DNA from: Leptodontidium sp. MPI-SDFR-AT-0119
Taxonomy: Eukaryota; Ascomycota; Leotiomycetes; Helotiales; Leptodontidiaceae
Direction: 5' to 3'
NCBI GenBank assembly: GCA_020726505.1
Contig: JAHLEZ010000016.1
Span: 310,001-374,000 of the forward strand
DNA length: 64,000 bases
The translations under genes were made by a program, and so were the position numbers. Of this stretch, positions 1 through 11,519 are shown in pieces. Under the pieces are notes generated by a model that did no database searches, was not told the origin of the DNA, and saw nothing but the letters and a program-made list of their open reading frames with translations. Within the stretch, counting starts at the first letter, position 1. Every line of letters begins with the position of its first letter.

Positions 1-1044
1 TGTCCCCTTCTTAGAAAGTTATAAATCTTAGGGCGGATTTACGTGGTAAAGGTTCGTCAGTCGTAAGTCGCTGTTGTTAGAGCGATAACTTTAACCGCTA
101 GTTCTCTAGGCGACTCTCTGTGAGTTACTTTTCTAAAATGCGAAGTCGGCTTTCTTATAACGTCTCTCTTATGTGTGTCCTTGTAGGCTTTGTACTATTC
201 CCTGGCGTATTAGTGAAAGTATTGACTTTAGGGGTGTTAATATCAGGAGAGTTAAGTATAAGGACGAAAGAAGAGGCAGACGACATATCGGCGTCGTTTA
301 TAGTGGGTCGCTTTATTAGAGGAGGGACGACTTTCGGCTTGACTTAGCGAGTTGGAGGGAGAGGTCCGGCGAAGAGAGGGTTTCGACTTCGTCGTATTAA
401 GGTAAAAGTCGGGGAGGAGAATAAGGGTAATAGTAGCGAAGTAGATATTAACTTCGCTATTAGTAGGGGTTTTAATACTACTATTTATTAAGCTATAAAG
501 CTTAGTATAGGCCTTTCCTGTATTTGAGCTTCTGGGTCGTAACTACTTACAGGAGAATTAGGGGGCGAGGGATATTTACTATCTTCTTAAACGTAAAAAA
601 AAGGGTTATAGATAATGTGACGCTTGCCTTAGAAAGACGGCAATCACGTGTAACTAACGCCTCACATATTAATATAAGACATATAACGATACTAAGTATC
701 AACTTAGAATCTATAACTACAGAGGAAAAAAGGTAAGGAAAGAATAAGTCTATATATAAGAGGTTAGTATGCCTAGTACTATAGTAATCTCGGTACGTCC
801 CGATCGGGCAGTACTAAGTGGAGCCGGTGGAAATGAGGCTCTGGACAGCGACAGTCGTCACACTATGTATTATTAAAAGAGGGCATTTACTTTCGTCTAT
901 AGTAAAATAACTAGTATTAAAACGTGACTTGAAGGCTTTTTCTATGTGCTCGAATCATGCTTTTTTATTTAATTTTTAAAACTTTAATAAAGAGGGGCCT
1001 GGGGGAAGCGACATCTATTTACTAAGCTTGTAATCTTCTATAGT
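1..1044 (-). mobile_element. RIP-degraded transposon remnant, family unknown
   Basis: The first kilobase has no usable long reading frame and is dominated by TAAG, CGTA and TTAG words, the texture of the clearly RIPed transposons elsewhere in the window. On the minus strand a frame can be followed from about 320 to 1 that is interrupted only by TAG/TAA at places where Gln or Trp would fit. It is rich in Leu, Arg and Glu, as in a coiled coil. I cannot assign it to a family, and the window edge truncates it. Confidence 0.45.
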
Positions 1045-1094
1045 AACGTGCATCCCTGCGTCGAGAGACGCACCCCGTGACGAGACAAACTATT
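1045..1094 (+). repeat. Left arm of imperfect inverted repeat flanking the HET gene
   Basis: About 50 bp starting AACGTGCATCCCTGCGTC match the reverse complement of 6391-6440 at about four positions in five. The shared core contains CCCTGCGTC, GAGACGCAC and ACGAGACAA. The arm also folds on itself (TGCGTC / GACGCA, loop GAGA). This could be the terminal inverted repeat of a DNA element carrying the HET gene, or two separate insertions of one small family. Confidence 0.5.
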
Positions 1095-2625
1095 AGTACT
1101 TCGAATTCAATTGATTCTAAATTTCTGAATCCATTGAAAATTCCCGTATTTTTTGCGTCAGTCATGTTGTGTACCACTCCTGAACAGTCCAAACCCTAGC
1201 TACTCCGAAAATTACGATCGCGTCGTCGCCGTCGCGCCTGGCTGCAGAGGGCATCAATTCGTAGTATTATAGGACCCCTCGACCTACAGCACCACCACGA
1301 GCTCTTTGCGCCTTTCAAACTTATAGGACGGTTTGATCTGGGTTTCCGAGCCTCACCACGATGCTAAGAAGTCATTGTTAGCCTTGTGGCGGGCGTGGCG
1401 CCCTGTGTCATGCGACGTCACCACATGGATTGGTACCTTTAATTACGCGATCAAGGATCCCTGGTCAAAGTTACAGTAATTTCCGTAAAATATATCTTAT
1501 GGAAACATCACCGAACGCGAGAACGAAATTTTTGAAAGTCACAGAGCAAGGCAGCTTCGAAACAATCTGGCCTGTGGTCACAATGCCTCTACGGATTGAC
1601 ACGCTTCTCCCAGTGTTGCGTTGATGCCGTAGAGGTGGCATTGTGACCGCAGGGAGAACAGGACACGACACCACAAGAGCAAGCTATACAACACGACGCG
1701 TTCGATCACGGCGGCGGCAGCATAGCGACATAGTATAGCCCTACGAAGTGTAACGATCGAGCCCAAACACCAATGCCTTCTAAGATCACACTACAGTACA
1801 GATGGGTTTCGGGTTGGCCCATCGCCCTCCGACTACGTTTGCAAGATCCCACGACGACGAATCCTCGAACAGAACAGTATCACCTTTCTCGCGCATCAAC
1901 GACCCAGACAAACGGCACGCTACACTTGGTGCAACAATACACAGAACAGACAGATGATCCCTGTCACCCCTTTGTGGAGAAGGAGTGGTGACCCTTCGAC
2001 ACGCGACAAGGTCTGCGCAGATCACTAGAGAGCTCTCATCCTCAGTAATTCGACGGTTTGAAACGGGTGGAACCTTACACCTCATACGGCTACGCTACGC
2101 ACCATACTCTGCTACTACGAAAGAACTCTTCACACACAACACACTGCTACATAGGCACTCAGCACGGAGACGGAGGGGCTAGGACTCTAGGAAGGGCCGG
2201 AGGGATCGGATTGATGTGCTGGGGGGAGACTGAAGGTATGAGGACACGAGATGGACAGCAGCAGCGGCTGCTAATAAGCCACACACATGGAAAGGATACA
2301 AGCAAGGCACTTCTTGATACGGATATGTGCATAGACGTAGATGGGAGCCAGACCAGGTGCAACACCATTTGGCGCCCCTAAAAATATCGCTCCGCCACTC
2401 TAGTATACTCAACATTTCTCAATCAATTCTGCTCCAAATCGCTTCAAACTTTGGATTTTACTTCTTAAGTCAATAATACCTCGATATACCGAAGATGATA
2501 TAGACCAGGCTATTGATAATGTCACAAATGACAAATTTGCTAAGGCAGCTGCCCGAGAATAGGGGTACCCTACACCACCCCTCGAAAGCCATACAGCTAA
2601 GAGGAAGACTGAGTTCGGTGCGAAC
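1095..2625. other. Intergenic stretch, no supported gene; contains one hairpin
   Basis: No reading frame here resembles a known family. The base composition is closer to normal genome than to the RIPed elements. Short overlapping frames around 1770-2380 occur on both strands, in CA/GA-rich sequence, and are not convincing. A strong inverted repeat lies at 1572-1652. The segment is 3' of the HET gene, whose stop codon is at 2626. Confidence 0.5.
1572..1652. repeat. Inverted repeat / hairpin
   Basis: The left arm 1572-1594 (CTGTGGTCACAATGCC then TCTACGG) pairs with the right arm 1627-1652 (CCGTAGA, three extra bases, then GGCATTGTGAC). The two are nearly perfect reverse complements around a spacer of about 30 nt. 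It may be a tiny foldback element or a structured 3' region. No coding role is seen. Confidence 0.55.
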
Positions 2626-5600
2626 TCAGATGACAGTAACTCGAATCTTGGGATCCTCGTGGGTGATGGGACCCCAAGATTCATTCAGATGAACATGTGC
2701 TATATCTTCGAGTTTTAGACTGCTCGGATCTGCTCGTATTTCTTCGGCCCTCTTCTTGGCTTTGTCCGAGTCGCTGATCTTGAACTTGTTGGCATCAACA
2801 AACGAGGCGACACCAATCCTCACAGTGTTGGTGTACGCTTGGAATACTCTTCCTTGCCTTGGATCGACAATCCGCACCTGTCCTATATCCTGTACCTCAA
2901 CCGTGGTCTCAGGTTGGGTCTTTAGGTATTCCTGAACGATCTCGCTTGTTAGGAGGGAATCGCTGACTTCTTCATCTCCCTTGTAGCCCGGGACTTCTCC
3001 TTGGCCAATCACCGGGCGGCCTGGCCGTGCTCGGAGAATAAGTGCATTCCCTGGGTCGATGAACAAGGCATAGCAGGGGTATTGGAGCGGCTCGTTCGGG
3101 AAGTCAAGGTACAGGGCCCCAACCGAGGTCTCGCGCCCGTCCTCTTCGGCGAACCTGATCTCGACTGGAATACCGTGCCGCTTCCACTCATCTTTCGGCG
3201 TATGAGGGAATAGCTCAAAGACGGGGCCCTGCTCATATTTCTTAGCAATAAAATGACTTCAAGCTACGTTGGTAGTTTAAGAGCTGAGCCCACCTCGATG
3301 ACAAGCCTTCCACCCTTGAGTCTACCATATACGTCGTTGCCGCTCGGTGTAGTCTCACACTTTGTAACTTGTGCCATCAGGTCCTTGTAAACCAACGGAA
3401 TGAATCGCACCGGGGCGTCTATCGAAGCCCATGACCAAGATGGCGCTCGGTACTCCGCTGGCCTACTCGCCTCTCCAGTCACCTTTCCTTTCAACGGAAC
3501 GCCGCTGTCGAATGTCTCCTCTTGGACATATACGCGCCAGAAGAGATCTTCATAAAAGTGAGTGGCCCATAGTCCCGCATAATACCGATCCCTGGTTCTC
3601 TCAGCGATGACTCTAGCCAAACCTGCCAGAGCTGGTAGCTTATCTGTTGACACAGTAAGTTTACGCCGAGAGTAGTCTTGCACGAGGCTAAGCCAACCGC
3701 CTCGCAATCTAATCCCAGATAATACAGAGTCGGTATCGACTGCAAAGGACACCCCCTTATTCCCGATACCGTGCTGGTCCTCGCTGATCATTTGCATGCT
3801 CAAGAGTCTTGGGAGACTGAAGAATTCGTTCTCGAAACAGAACCCGTCTTCGGATTGGAGCATGGAGTCGCATTCGAAGTAGAGTTGGTCTCCAGCATAG
3901 TGTATGATCCTCGTGGGAAGCAGTCGTTCTTGCAGGGTCCAACCTAGACGAACGTTCTGTCAGCAGACGTTTGCGTTAGGGGCAGACATATAGAATTCCC
4001 GATAGCATAATACAAATCCATACCTCTGGAGCTCAGGGGCGCATCAGCAATTGGGTCGAACGTCTTCCCAAAGGCACCTATGGTGGACTTTTGGAAGCTT
4101 CCTTTCACTGAGCCTGGCAGCCATTCTTTAAGCAAAAATATCGTCATGGTCAAGCCATTGTTGCCGACCCACCCAAGTGTGCAGGTGTCCGGTCCTGGTA
4201 GCAGGACGGGTTCGACTTTGGTCTTATAGCCAAGGGAGATCGACGCGGCCGATTTGTAGGCGAATTTTTGGCGTTGCGGGAAACAGCCGCTGGAGCTATC
4301 GGTACACGCCGCAGCGGATATGGTGATATAAGAGTTCATATACAGGTTTCCCATAGCTGCAGCCTCTCTTTCCCAGTCCGAAGGGTCGTCTTGGATTATG
4401 CAAAGACAGTCTGTGTTATGTTCAGAGCAGGTAATCAGTATGTATAACTTGAAGGGCGGGTTGAAGGGTGGTCAAGGAAAATCATACCTATCCAGAGGTA
4501 CTGGATGCCAAGCTTCTTGGTGATATTTATGGCATCCTGGAATGTTTTCGGAAGGAAAGACACTGCAATCCCATTTTTAAGATCACCCACATTAGACTTA
4601 GTTGCTATGACTCGCGAGGACTTGCCCCAGCTGTGACTGAGAGCAATATACTGGCCTTTCTTGCCACGCGTTTCGACAAGTACAACAGATCGACCTGAGA
4701 CCGAAACATCGAGCACTCTCGTGGGCAACACTAGGGTCGGATTCGGAGGCGTACACTTGTGGGTGTCCTGACATTCCTTTATCCACCTCGAAACACAACG
4801 GAATGTACTGTCCATGTTCGAGTCCATTTCGCGCTGGCGACGCGGCACCAGAGTGCGAGGCAAGGGGCTTTCTACGCCGCGTTAGCAGGCAGGATCTCGT
4901 CACGATGGGAAACGAAAAGGGAGCTTGCCATTCTCAACGCAGATGGCCAACGCACTGCCACGCACCAGAATGTCACCATTGGGGTTATTAATGGAATGGA
5001 ACATGTGGCTAGAGCTGCCAAAACGAGCACCAACGCCCATATATTGCAGATTGGAGTTATTCAGGCCGTCGGATCCATGGCGTATCCACCAATTTCCATA
5101 CAGCCACACGCCATAGCTTTGAGGTATCACCTTCTTCAGGTCTTCCAAGCTAATCGGCGCATCCTCCACTGGCTCCTCGTCGATTCGGTCGGTCATGCCA
5201 ATCCCCACGGTGGTGACCATCTTCCCTATACGAGTGCCAATATCATGGTCCCAAGAGCCAGGTAGGCTCCACAACGGTGTGAACCAACCGCCCCTGTCGA
5301 TGCAAGAGTCCGACTCCTTGGGTGGCATGCACAGCCCCAGCTCTTTAACATACGCGGCCTGTCGAACGCCGACATTTTTGGCGGGATTCTCTGGTGTGCC
5401 AAGAGTGTGAACGGTCTCAAATCGCCTCCAGCGGTATGTGCCCTCTGGGGGTTTCAAAGAGCGGCGATAATTAGAAACTGCAGCATAAAGGATAAAGTTG
5501 CAAACTCTGCACGTCCAGGTTGAGGTAATCAAGGCCTCGAGCGACGCATGATGGGGGTATCCTGGCGCATCTTCAGGGTCTAAGGAGAGCCAGGGGACAC

Positions 5601-5649
5601 TCTGGCAGACTTTGCACATAGATATCGGGGTCCTCGCCTGTGAATCCAT
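2626..5649 (-). CDS. HET-domain (heterokaryon incompatibility) protein, five exons
   Basis: Predicted exons are 5649-4914, 4871-4488, 4410-4024, 3943-3294 and 3228-2626. Introns are 42, 77, 80 and 65 nt, all GT...AG. The joined exons total 2760 nt (919 residues plus stop) with consistent phases. The three HET blocks are present: YIALSHSWG (about residues 320-328), then YLWID joined to CLCIIQDD across intron 2, then RGWTLQERLLPTR formed across intron 3, followed by YAGDQLYFEC. The N-terminus has two CxxC pairs (residues 12/15 and 47/50), a possible metal site. HET proteins act in nonself recognition and can trigger cell death on incompatible fusion; no partner is visible here. No stop interrupts the model, unusual in this decayed neighbourhood. 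Intron 4 is the least certain: an acceptor 12 nt upstream also keeps frame. Confidence 0.88.
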
Positions 5650-6390
5650 AGTGCCGAGAGCAAAAAGTACACAAGGCGTATGCGATTTCTAAATCTGAAG
5701 ACAGAAGCAAGATGGAAAGAGCGATGGGCGAAATGAGGGTGCTAATTGATTTCTGCCCACAAGGCTGCAATGTGGCACAGCGGAGGCAGACACAACGTGA
5801 AAAGACTCTCAATGTTGCTCATTTCATCAGCGCACTACACACTGAATCCTGGGATAGGTTGTTCGTCGTTGGAAAAATGCCGTAAGCCTTTTAAGCCTTG
5901 CACTGTGGTTGAAGGTTGACAAGTGAGGGTAAAGGCGGTCAGAGGGGCGTGCATATGACCGGCCCTAAAAGTCGTGGCTCGGTAAATATAGCGAGGTCTC
6001 ACTTGAATACCGTATATTGAACAAGGTTAAATTAGGCACTATCATGAAGCGAAAACATATGGCGTTTATGCCACTCCCCTCCCACGGCGTAACTGCTGGA
6101 CTACATTATATTCCTCTCTAAGTATCTTCAAAGCTTGAGGCCATATTCTTTCTTCATGGAACCTTTCCCTAAGTGCTCCGAATTTCGAAGAGACTCTAAT
6201 TGTCGCGATTAAGCAGGGGGAACTGCCGAAGCGGTGATCAGTAGTGTGATTGAAACAATCGACAGCATGATCAACCACGGTCTTTTTCTTATTGCTAAGT
6301 GGTCTCCTTAAAGAGAAATAGTTAAAGAAAGTGATGTATTTATAATAGCGTCGTAGACTTGTTAAGAAAAAAAATTATGATTCCAAAACT
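5650..6390. other. Upstream region of the HET gene; no gene seen
   Basis: This segment should hold the promoter and 5' leader of the minus-strand HET gene that starts at 5649. Only short, unrecognisable frames occur, for example 6066-6278 on the minus strand. No clear TATA or CAAT arrangement stood out. The right inverted-repeat arm follows at 6391. Confidence 0.45.
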
Positions 6391-6440
6391 ATAAACTTGT
6401 CTCGTGACACAGTGCGTCTCGGGACGCAGGGACAGACGTT
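6391..6440 (-). repeat. Right arm of imperfect inverted repeat flanking the HET gene
   Basis: The reverse complement begins AACGTCTGTCCCTGCGTC and continues GAGACGCAC...ACGAGACAA, pairing with 1045-1094 over about 50 bp. Like its partner it has an internal hairpin (TGCGTC / GACGCA). The palindromic ACGT at both outer ends prevents a firm call of a target duplication. Confidence 0.5.
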
Positions 6441-6672
6441 ATTGTGGAAGGTTTGAGTTTATTCCATGGGCGTTGTGATGTGCTTGGCGCCTGCTGGTCA
6501 CATGATATTGCGGTCAGCCACTTCTGGTAGGTAGGGCTCAGAATCTTTAAGCGAGTGTGGAGGGGAAGCCGATTTTGTAAGCGACTGTAACGAATATTCT
6601 TCTTTCCTCACTTATCTCCAATTTTCCACATTCTTGCAGGGTCACCTGACATTGTAAATGACGTCACCGCCA
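6441..6672. other. Short gap, no gene seen
   Basis: This is the 3' flank of the RING gene on the minus strand. No recognisable coding sequence or repeat was found. Confidence 0.4.
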
Positions 6673-7510
6673 TCAATGATCAGCACGATCCTTGCCTTTA
6701 CTATCACGCAACCTTGAAGTCAGCCTTGATCGTCGAGATGCAACCGTCTCAGTGCGGGCGGAAGCATGAGATGCGTGGCGGTTCTCATGATATAAGCGGC
6801 GAAGCGCAGCGATACAGTCTTCAGGCCCCGAGCGCGCAGCCCGGCGGAGGTCGCCGAAGCTGGATCTATGGCTCCCATATGGAGCGGGATCGCTCATTTC
6901 GTCAGGGAGAGGTGGGGGAAGAGGGTCGTCGGTGGGGTTAGCGGCGCTGTCGGACGTGTTAGTGGGACGGAGGTCGACGCGGCTAGTCGTAGTCAGTGAG
7001 GTATTGTTGGAGAGGGGAGTGAGGCGCTTACCACAGGGGACATGTGCCTGATATGTTAAGAAGCCAAGGATCGATGCAGTTGGGGTGGAATTTGTGGTTG
7101 CAGGGAAGCACACGGATGTCTTCGCCTTTGGCGAAGTCCTCCACGCAGATGGAGCACCTGAGGCCATCGGAGCGAGCCTGGATATCGGGTTCAATAGTCG
7201 AGAGGCCGCTTGTAGCTGTCACCGATATAGTAGTACCTCTCCTAGAAGTAACTATACTTGTGTGGCGGGAAGTAGCAGGATTGTTGGTGTCTGTGGTGGT
7301 CGACTGGTCGCAGTCAGCTTGACCTGTATCTGCAAGCTCGATGTCTTTACGGGCGGCTGCGTCTGCTTCTGTATCGTTGCTGTCACCAAACTTGACGATT
7401 GGGATGCTCTCAAGCACGGCTCTTGCGACACCTTTCATTCGGCTTTGCTTAGGTCGTCCAAGCCCTCCTGGTCGGGGACTGTATCGCTCGGGATGGCGAT
7501 GGGTTTGCAC
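6673..7510 (-). pseudogene. RING-H2 zinc-finger protein, 5'-truncated
   Basis: Two exons (to 7032, then 6982-6673) are joined by a 49-nt intron (6983-7031). The splice restores the last RING cysteine: the first exon alone would read CPLW and stop, the spliced product reads CPLCRVDLRP. The C3H2C3 finger runs CSICVEDF...[11 protein letters not shown]...TCPLC. Upstream is a stretch ending [11 protein letters not shown], which resembles the segment between membrane span and RING in fungal PA-TM-RING ubiquitin ligases. The signal peptide, PA domain and membrane span expected before it are absent: the frame closes at a TAA just upstream of 7510, near an AG acceptor. About 80 bases further is a foreign NLR fragment on the other strand. 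The remaining 262 codons are open. I infer a 5' truncation by rearrangement; a distant upstream exon is less likely. Confidence 0.72.
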
Positions 7511-7579
7511 TGCTTGTCTTTACTGGGCTGATCATTTACCCGGAAGTCGAACTACGAAGGATACAGTCAAAAACCTTGA

Positions 7580-8373
7580 GGACAGTAGCTCGGTCTACAA
7601 TTTCCTCCACCAGTACTTCTTGTATTGGCTTGAGGCGCTAAGCTTATTAAAAAGCGTGTCAGAAGGAATAGTAATGATCAGGAGGCTCGAGGGTCTTCAG
7701 GTACGTTTTTTGTGAAGTCTTGTCGTTATTAGATTATCCTAATGTAAACAAGTTTAATAGAAGTCCTGATTTATACGATTTCATACATGATGCGAGGCGG
7801 TTCGCCGTATCCAACCGATCAATCGTTGAACAAGCGGCTCTTCAAGTATATTGTTCGGCTCTTGTCTTCGCCCCAGAGAAGAGCATTGTTCGAGAAACGT
7901 TCGAGGGATATATTCCGTCCTGGATCTAGAGAAAGCCTAGAGTAGAAAAATATTGGAATGCGATGTTACAAACACTTGAGGGCCATACGAGTGGGGTCAC
8001 GTCCGTGGCCTTCTCCCCCGACGGCAATCAGGTCGTGTCGGGGTCTTACGACGCGACGGTGCGGCTCTGGGACGCAGCGACAGGAGCCTTACAACAGACG
8101 CTCGAAGGCTATTCTGACGTGGTCAGGTCCGTGGCCTTCTCTCCCGACGGCAAACATATTCCGACATTACATGTGTCTCGTGAATGGCTAGTAGAAGGTA
8201 CTGCTAGATATCTCTGGCTACCTACTAATTATCAACCTGCTTGTGCGGCTGTATGGGGCAGGATTGTTGTTTTAGGGCATTCGTCAGGGAGATTATCATT
8301 TCTTCACATTCGACAAGGGCTGAGCCTATTAATGCGAAAAGTAGGACGGTACTTGCCTATGTATGGTATTTAA
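7580..8373 (+). pseudogene. NLR (NACHT-WD40) protein remnant, C-terminal part
   Basis: The sequence reads as the linker and WD40 start of a fungal NOD-like receptor of the HET-E/HET-D type. A helical stretch (HQYFLYWLEALSLL) in one frame is followed after about 7700 by a second frame with NRSIVEQAALQVYCSALVFAP. After that come two WD40 units (LEGHTSGVTSVAFSPDG, VRLWDAATGA, then VVRSVAFSPDG) and a typical tail (GRIVVLGHSSGRLSF). The frame change near 7700 could be a frameshift or a ~30-nt intron (GTACGT...TTAG). A TAG at 7927-7929 interrupts an otherwise continuous frame, at a place where Gln fits (CAG to TAG, a C-to-T change). The NACHT and effector domains are missing. Such proteins take part in fungal nonself recognition; this copy cannot be functional as read. 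Confidence 0.82.
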
Positions 8374-9158
8374 AGCTTTGAATATGATATCTCTTTTACT
8401 TTTATTTCTATTTCATAAAAGGTTCTAGGGGAGCTTAAGACTTTGTAGCATTTTAATGACTACTTGCTTCTGGAATCTTCTAAAACAAGCTAACGGAATT
8501 ATGTGACTTTCTAACAATATCGCCCATGTAAGAAAAGAGGTACACGACGTGCAAGGACAATATAATTAGTTTCTATCTCATGCTTACAGTACAAAATAGT
8601 CAGATGTCTTGCAGTAACTATTTACTGAACATACGAAGTAAAGCTTTATGGGAGGAGCGGGGTCGGCCCCCTTAGCCGAGAAACGTTAGTTCCGTCGATT
8701 AGAAGTACCGAGCCGTGTGGCGGCCCTGCAATTGTTTGCGCGCCACAGCAGCCACAAAGCTTATAAGGGTCTCAGAAAAAAAAAATATGGATCTAAAGCT
8801 TAGATAAGAACTTTTAAGACATGTAAGGGGCAATAAGAGCTTGCCAGTATAGCTGTGGCAGAGGGCTTGTACTAAAGCCTAAATAGAGGCTTCTTATGAA
8901 TCAGGCGAAAGGGCGACGATGCGAATATAAAATTTTCTTTGAAAGAGGTCAAATTGCTAACAAATAGCTAAATAATGCTTTTAATCTTTTCTTTTCATTA
9001 ACTCATAAGGTAGTGTGGAATTCAAGATGCTCAAAGTCAAAGTACCCTTGTTTTTTCTCGGCACGTAGGGTTTCTCGGCACGTAGGGAGGGACGTTAGCA
9101 TGGTGAAGTGCCTAAGGATTACGCGAACAGCTCTGGGTTTCGCCACAAATCTTATTTA
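8374..9158. other. Intergenic, no gene seen; small tandem duplication
   Basis: No coding sequence was recognised. A 17-base unit containing TTTCTCGGCACGTAGGG is duplicated in tandem at about 9055-9090. The right edge is the TA target site of the mariner element that starts at 9159. Confidence 0.4.
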
Positions 9159-9307
9159 CAGCTGCACAACTAACTAGTCGGAATCCGGATTTTTTGGCGA
9201 GCCGCATCCTTTGGAGCGATTTACCCCTCGGAAGTGGTCCCAGCCCCCTCCTCACTAACACCTTTACGCAAATAACTCAACAACCATTAATTAGAATAAT
9301 CTACTAA

Positions 9308-11215
9308 TTGGCATACTTCAATTTCGCCATGGTTAGAAGAGGTCCCTCACGTCGTTTGCAAAAAAAACCACTAGAAACGGATGAGATTTCGAAGAGGGCG
9401 CGCACCCGGAGTACTCGCCTCCTGGAGAACTTTAACCCGGATCAGCAACCTCTGGCGAAGTCAGTAAAGCGTAAGAAGAAGGATTTGGACTTGGAGAATG
9501 GTAGTAAGGCTAGAAAAGATGGAAGAGAGTCTACACCGCAAAGTGCACGTCAAAAAGAGGTGGAGAAAGCTCCTAGGGCAGTTGAGGACTTAATCCTTCA
9601 AGAAGGGGACATCCCAGCCAGTCCTACAACCAATACAACGCTAGCAGTTATTGATTCCTCACCTGTAATTCGACCTAAATCTTTCTCCCACGACCCCACG
9701 ACCTAGAAAGACAAGAAGGACCTTTTTATTAACTTCATTTGTGAAGCTATTATTAGTGGGACTAAGAGGCTCTCTATTCTCGCCGAAAACCAGAACCTCA
9801 ACAGTCCTAATCGACCAACTTTCGACGATATATAACAAAAAGTGATACAAAAGAGAGTGATTCCATGAGGGCAAAAGAGGCACTACAACGAGTACGAGAT
9901 GCCGACCTTTTCTAAGGCTTGTTTCTGTACTTCGGCAACCAAAGATGCCTCTATATGGGAGGTTATCGACGACGAGGAATGGAAGGATGCTGTAATCTAT
10001 TGAAGAACTTAATCCATAGGCAGTTCTAAGCCTCCGACTAAGGTTATTCTTGAATTTCACTTTAAGAGAGATGTGTTTGAGAAGTCTACTCCTTTACCCC
10101 CGGCCAGCACCAAAACAATGGCTCCTACTAAGGCAAAACCTGGTTCTGTACGCACTACTAATTTGGAGTCCTTTTCTATTGACAACAGTAGCGATGCGGG
10201 TGATCCTTTCAATTCAACACCGAAGGAGAGGGGCCATACACTAGAGACTCCATCCGAACGTAACACTGTCACTAAACGTTTAGAGGCAGAGGCTAAAAGG
10301 AAGATCTCCGCAATGCCACTATTCTCTAGGTTAATGACTAACTGCCACCACTAACACTCTTGCAAACACACCAACTGTGACAACTTCCGCAAAACCGCTA
10401 CTTATATTGTAATTAAGTCAATTACTCCTGGCTAACAAGACCCCTACTATATACTCGATACCGCTATGAGAGAGGAATAGATGAGAGACTATGAGAATAG
10501 TGTAAAAGGAGTGACTATAGAGAGAGGACTAGCCTATTAGTACGACAAATTTGCAGAGGGATGGCAATTAGTAAGAACTAAGAAGTCAAGGAACAGGAAA
10601 GAAACACCTATCACAGTAGAACCTGCCCAAAAGATGCCAGAGATATATATTAATTTGGCACAGCCAACTGCGGCTCCAGTCCCTCAATCTACTCCACACC
10701 TCCCTGCTCAACTATACTAATACTCCCATCATAATACGTTCGGAAGTTACGGCTTAAGTCAAGGCCCACATAATTACATCCTAGGATATCCCGAGCATTA
10801 GTTTCCCCACCAAAATCAAGGCCAAAGACACCCCCTTAGGCGATCCTTCAATGCAGGAGCTCCATCATCCCCGCTTCAACTAACATCAGACCGTGTCTCT
10901 CACTTGGAGGACTTTCGGGATTAGTTAATTATACGTGACTAACATAACCGCGGCGATCTAATTTTGTAGGAGTTCTCTACTATTATTAATAGAGGCTATT
11001 CGTTAGATTAATACCATAATATTACTAGGCTTATCTGAGCCGGTGTAAAAGGTAGAATCGCTATGTGGATTACTAATCACGTATTTGAATTTAAAGGCTA
11101 ACACAAGATAGCACGTGTTCTCCAAAACCTTAGTAATAGTAGTCCTCCACCTTAATATAATAGTCAAATAAGTGGCCAAACAAGTGGCTAATTAGGGGCA
11201 AGTTACAACCTAAAT
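9308..11215 (+). pseudogene. Second ORF of the mariner element, unknown function, RIP-interrupted
   Basis: One reading frame can be followed for about 1.9 kb. It is open at 9308-9706 and again around 10073-10354, and between and beyond these it is interrupted by TAG/TAA/TGA only. The product would be basic and Lys/Arg-rich at the start (KSVKRKKKDLDLENGSKAR), then Ser/Thr/Pro-rich. A more ordered end contains VSHLEDFRD and ITRLI followed by GRIAMWITNHVFEFKG. I do not recognise a family. It converges on the transposase within one pair of inverted repeats. Single-gene Tc1/mariner elements do not carry such an ORF, so it may be a captured host gene or an accessory transposition gene. Copy 2 carries the same frame in worse condition. 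Confidence 0.6.
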
Positions 11216-11519
11216 GCGCTTAACGATAGATTTTTTGAGGGGGCATAATATTTAGTGCGAGGGGTAATATCGTGGGATATAAATTATCTTGCTTTTTGGT
11301 TTATTTCGTACTATTTTATCGCTTTGATTACGCTCGTTTTAATCCCGTTGATATTAAATTCCTAATATTATATAACTAACTCAAAATACTAAAAAAAGGT
11401 GAAAATGTATATAGAAAAAAAGTAGCTAGCTAATATAAACAAAGTCACTAGCGCTCCTGAAGAGTACTTGAATATATATACTATTCCTAGGGTACTCTAA
11501 GTATTCTAGCGTTCCTGAA

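Noticed and set aside
5573..5812. 79-codon minus-strand frame overlapping the HET start
   Set aside because: It is another frame of the HET first exon and its leader, with no family features.
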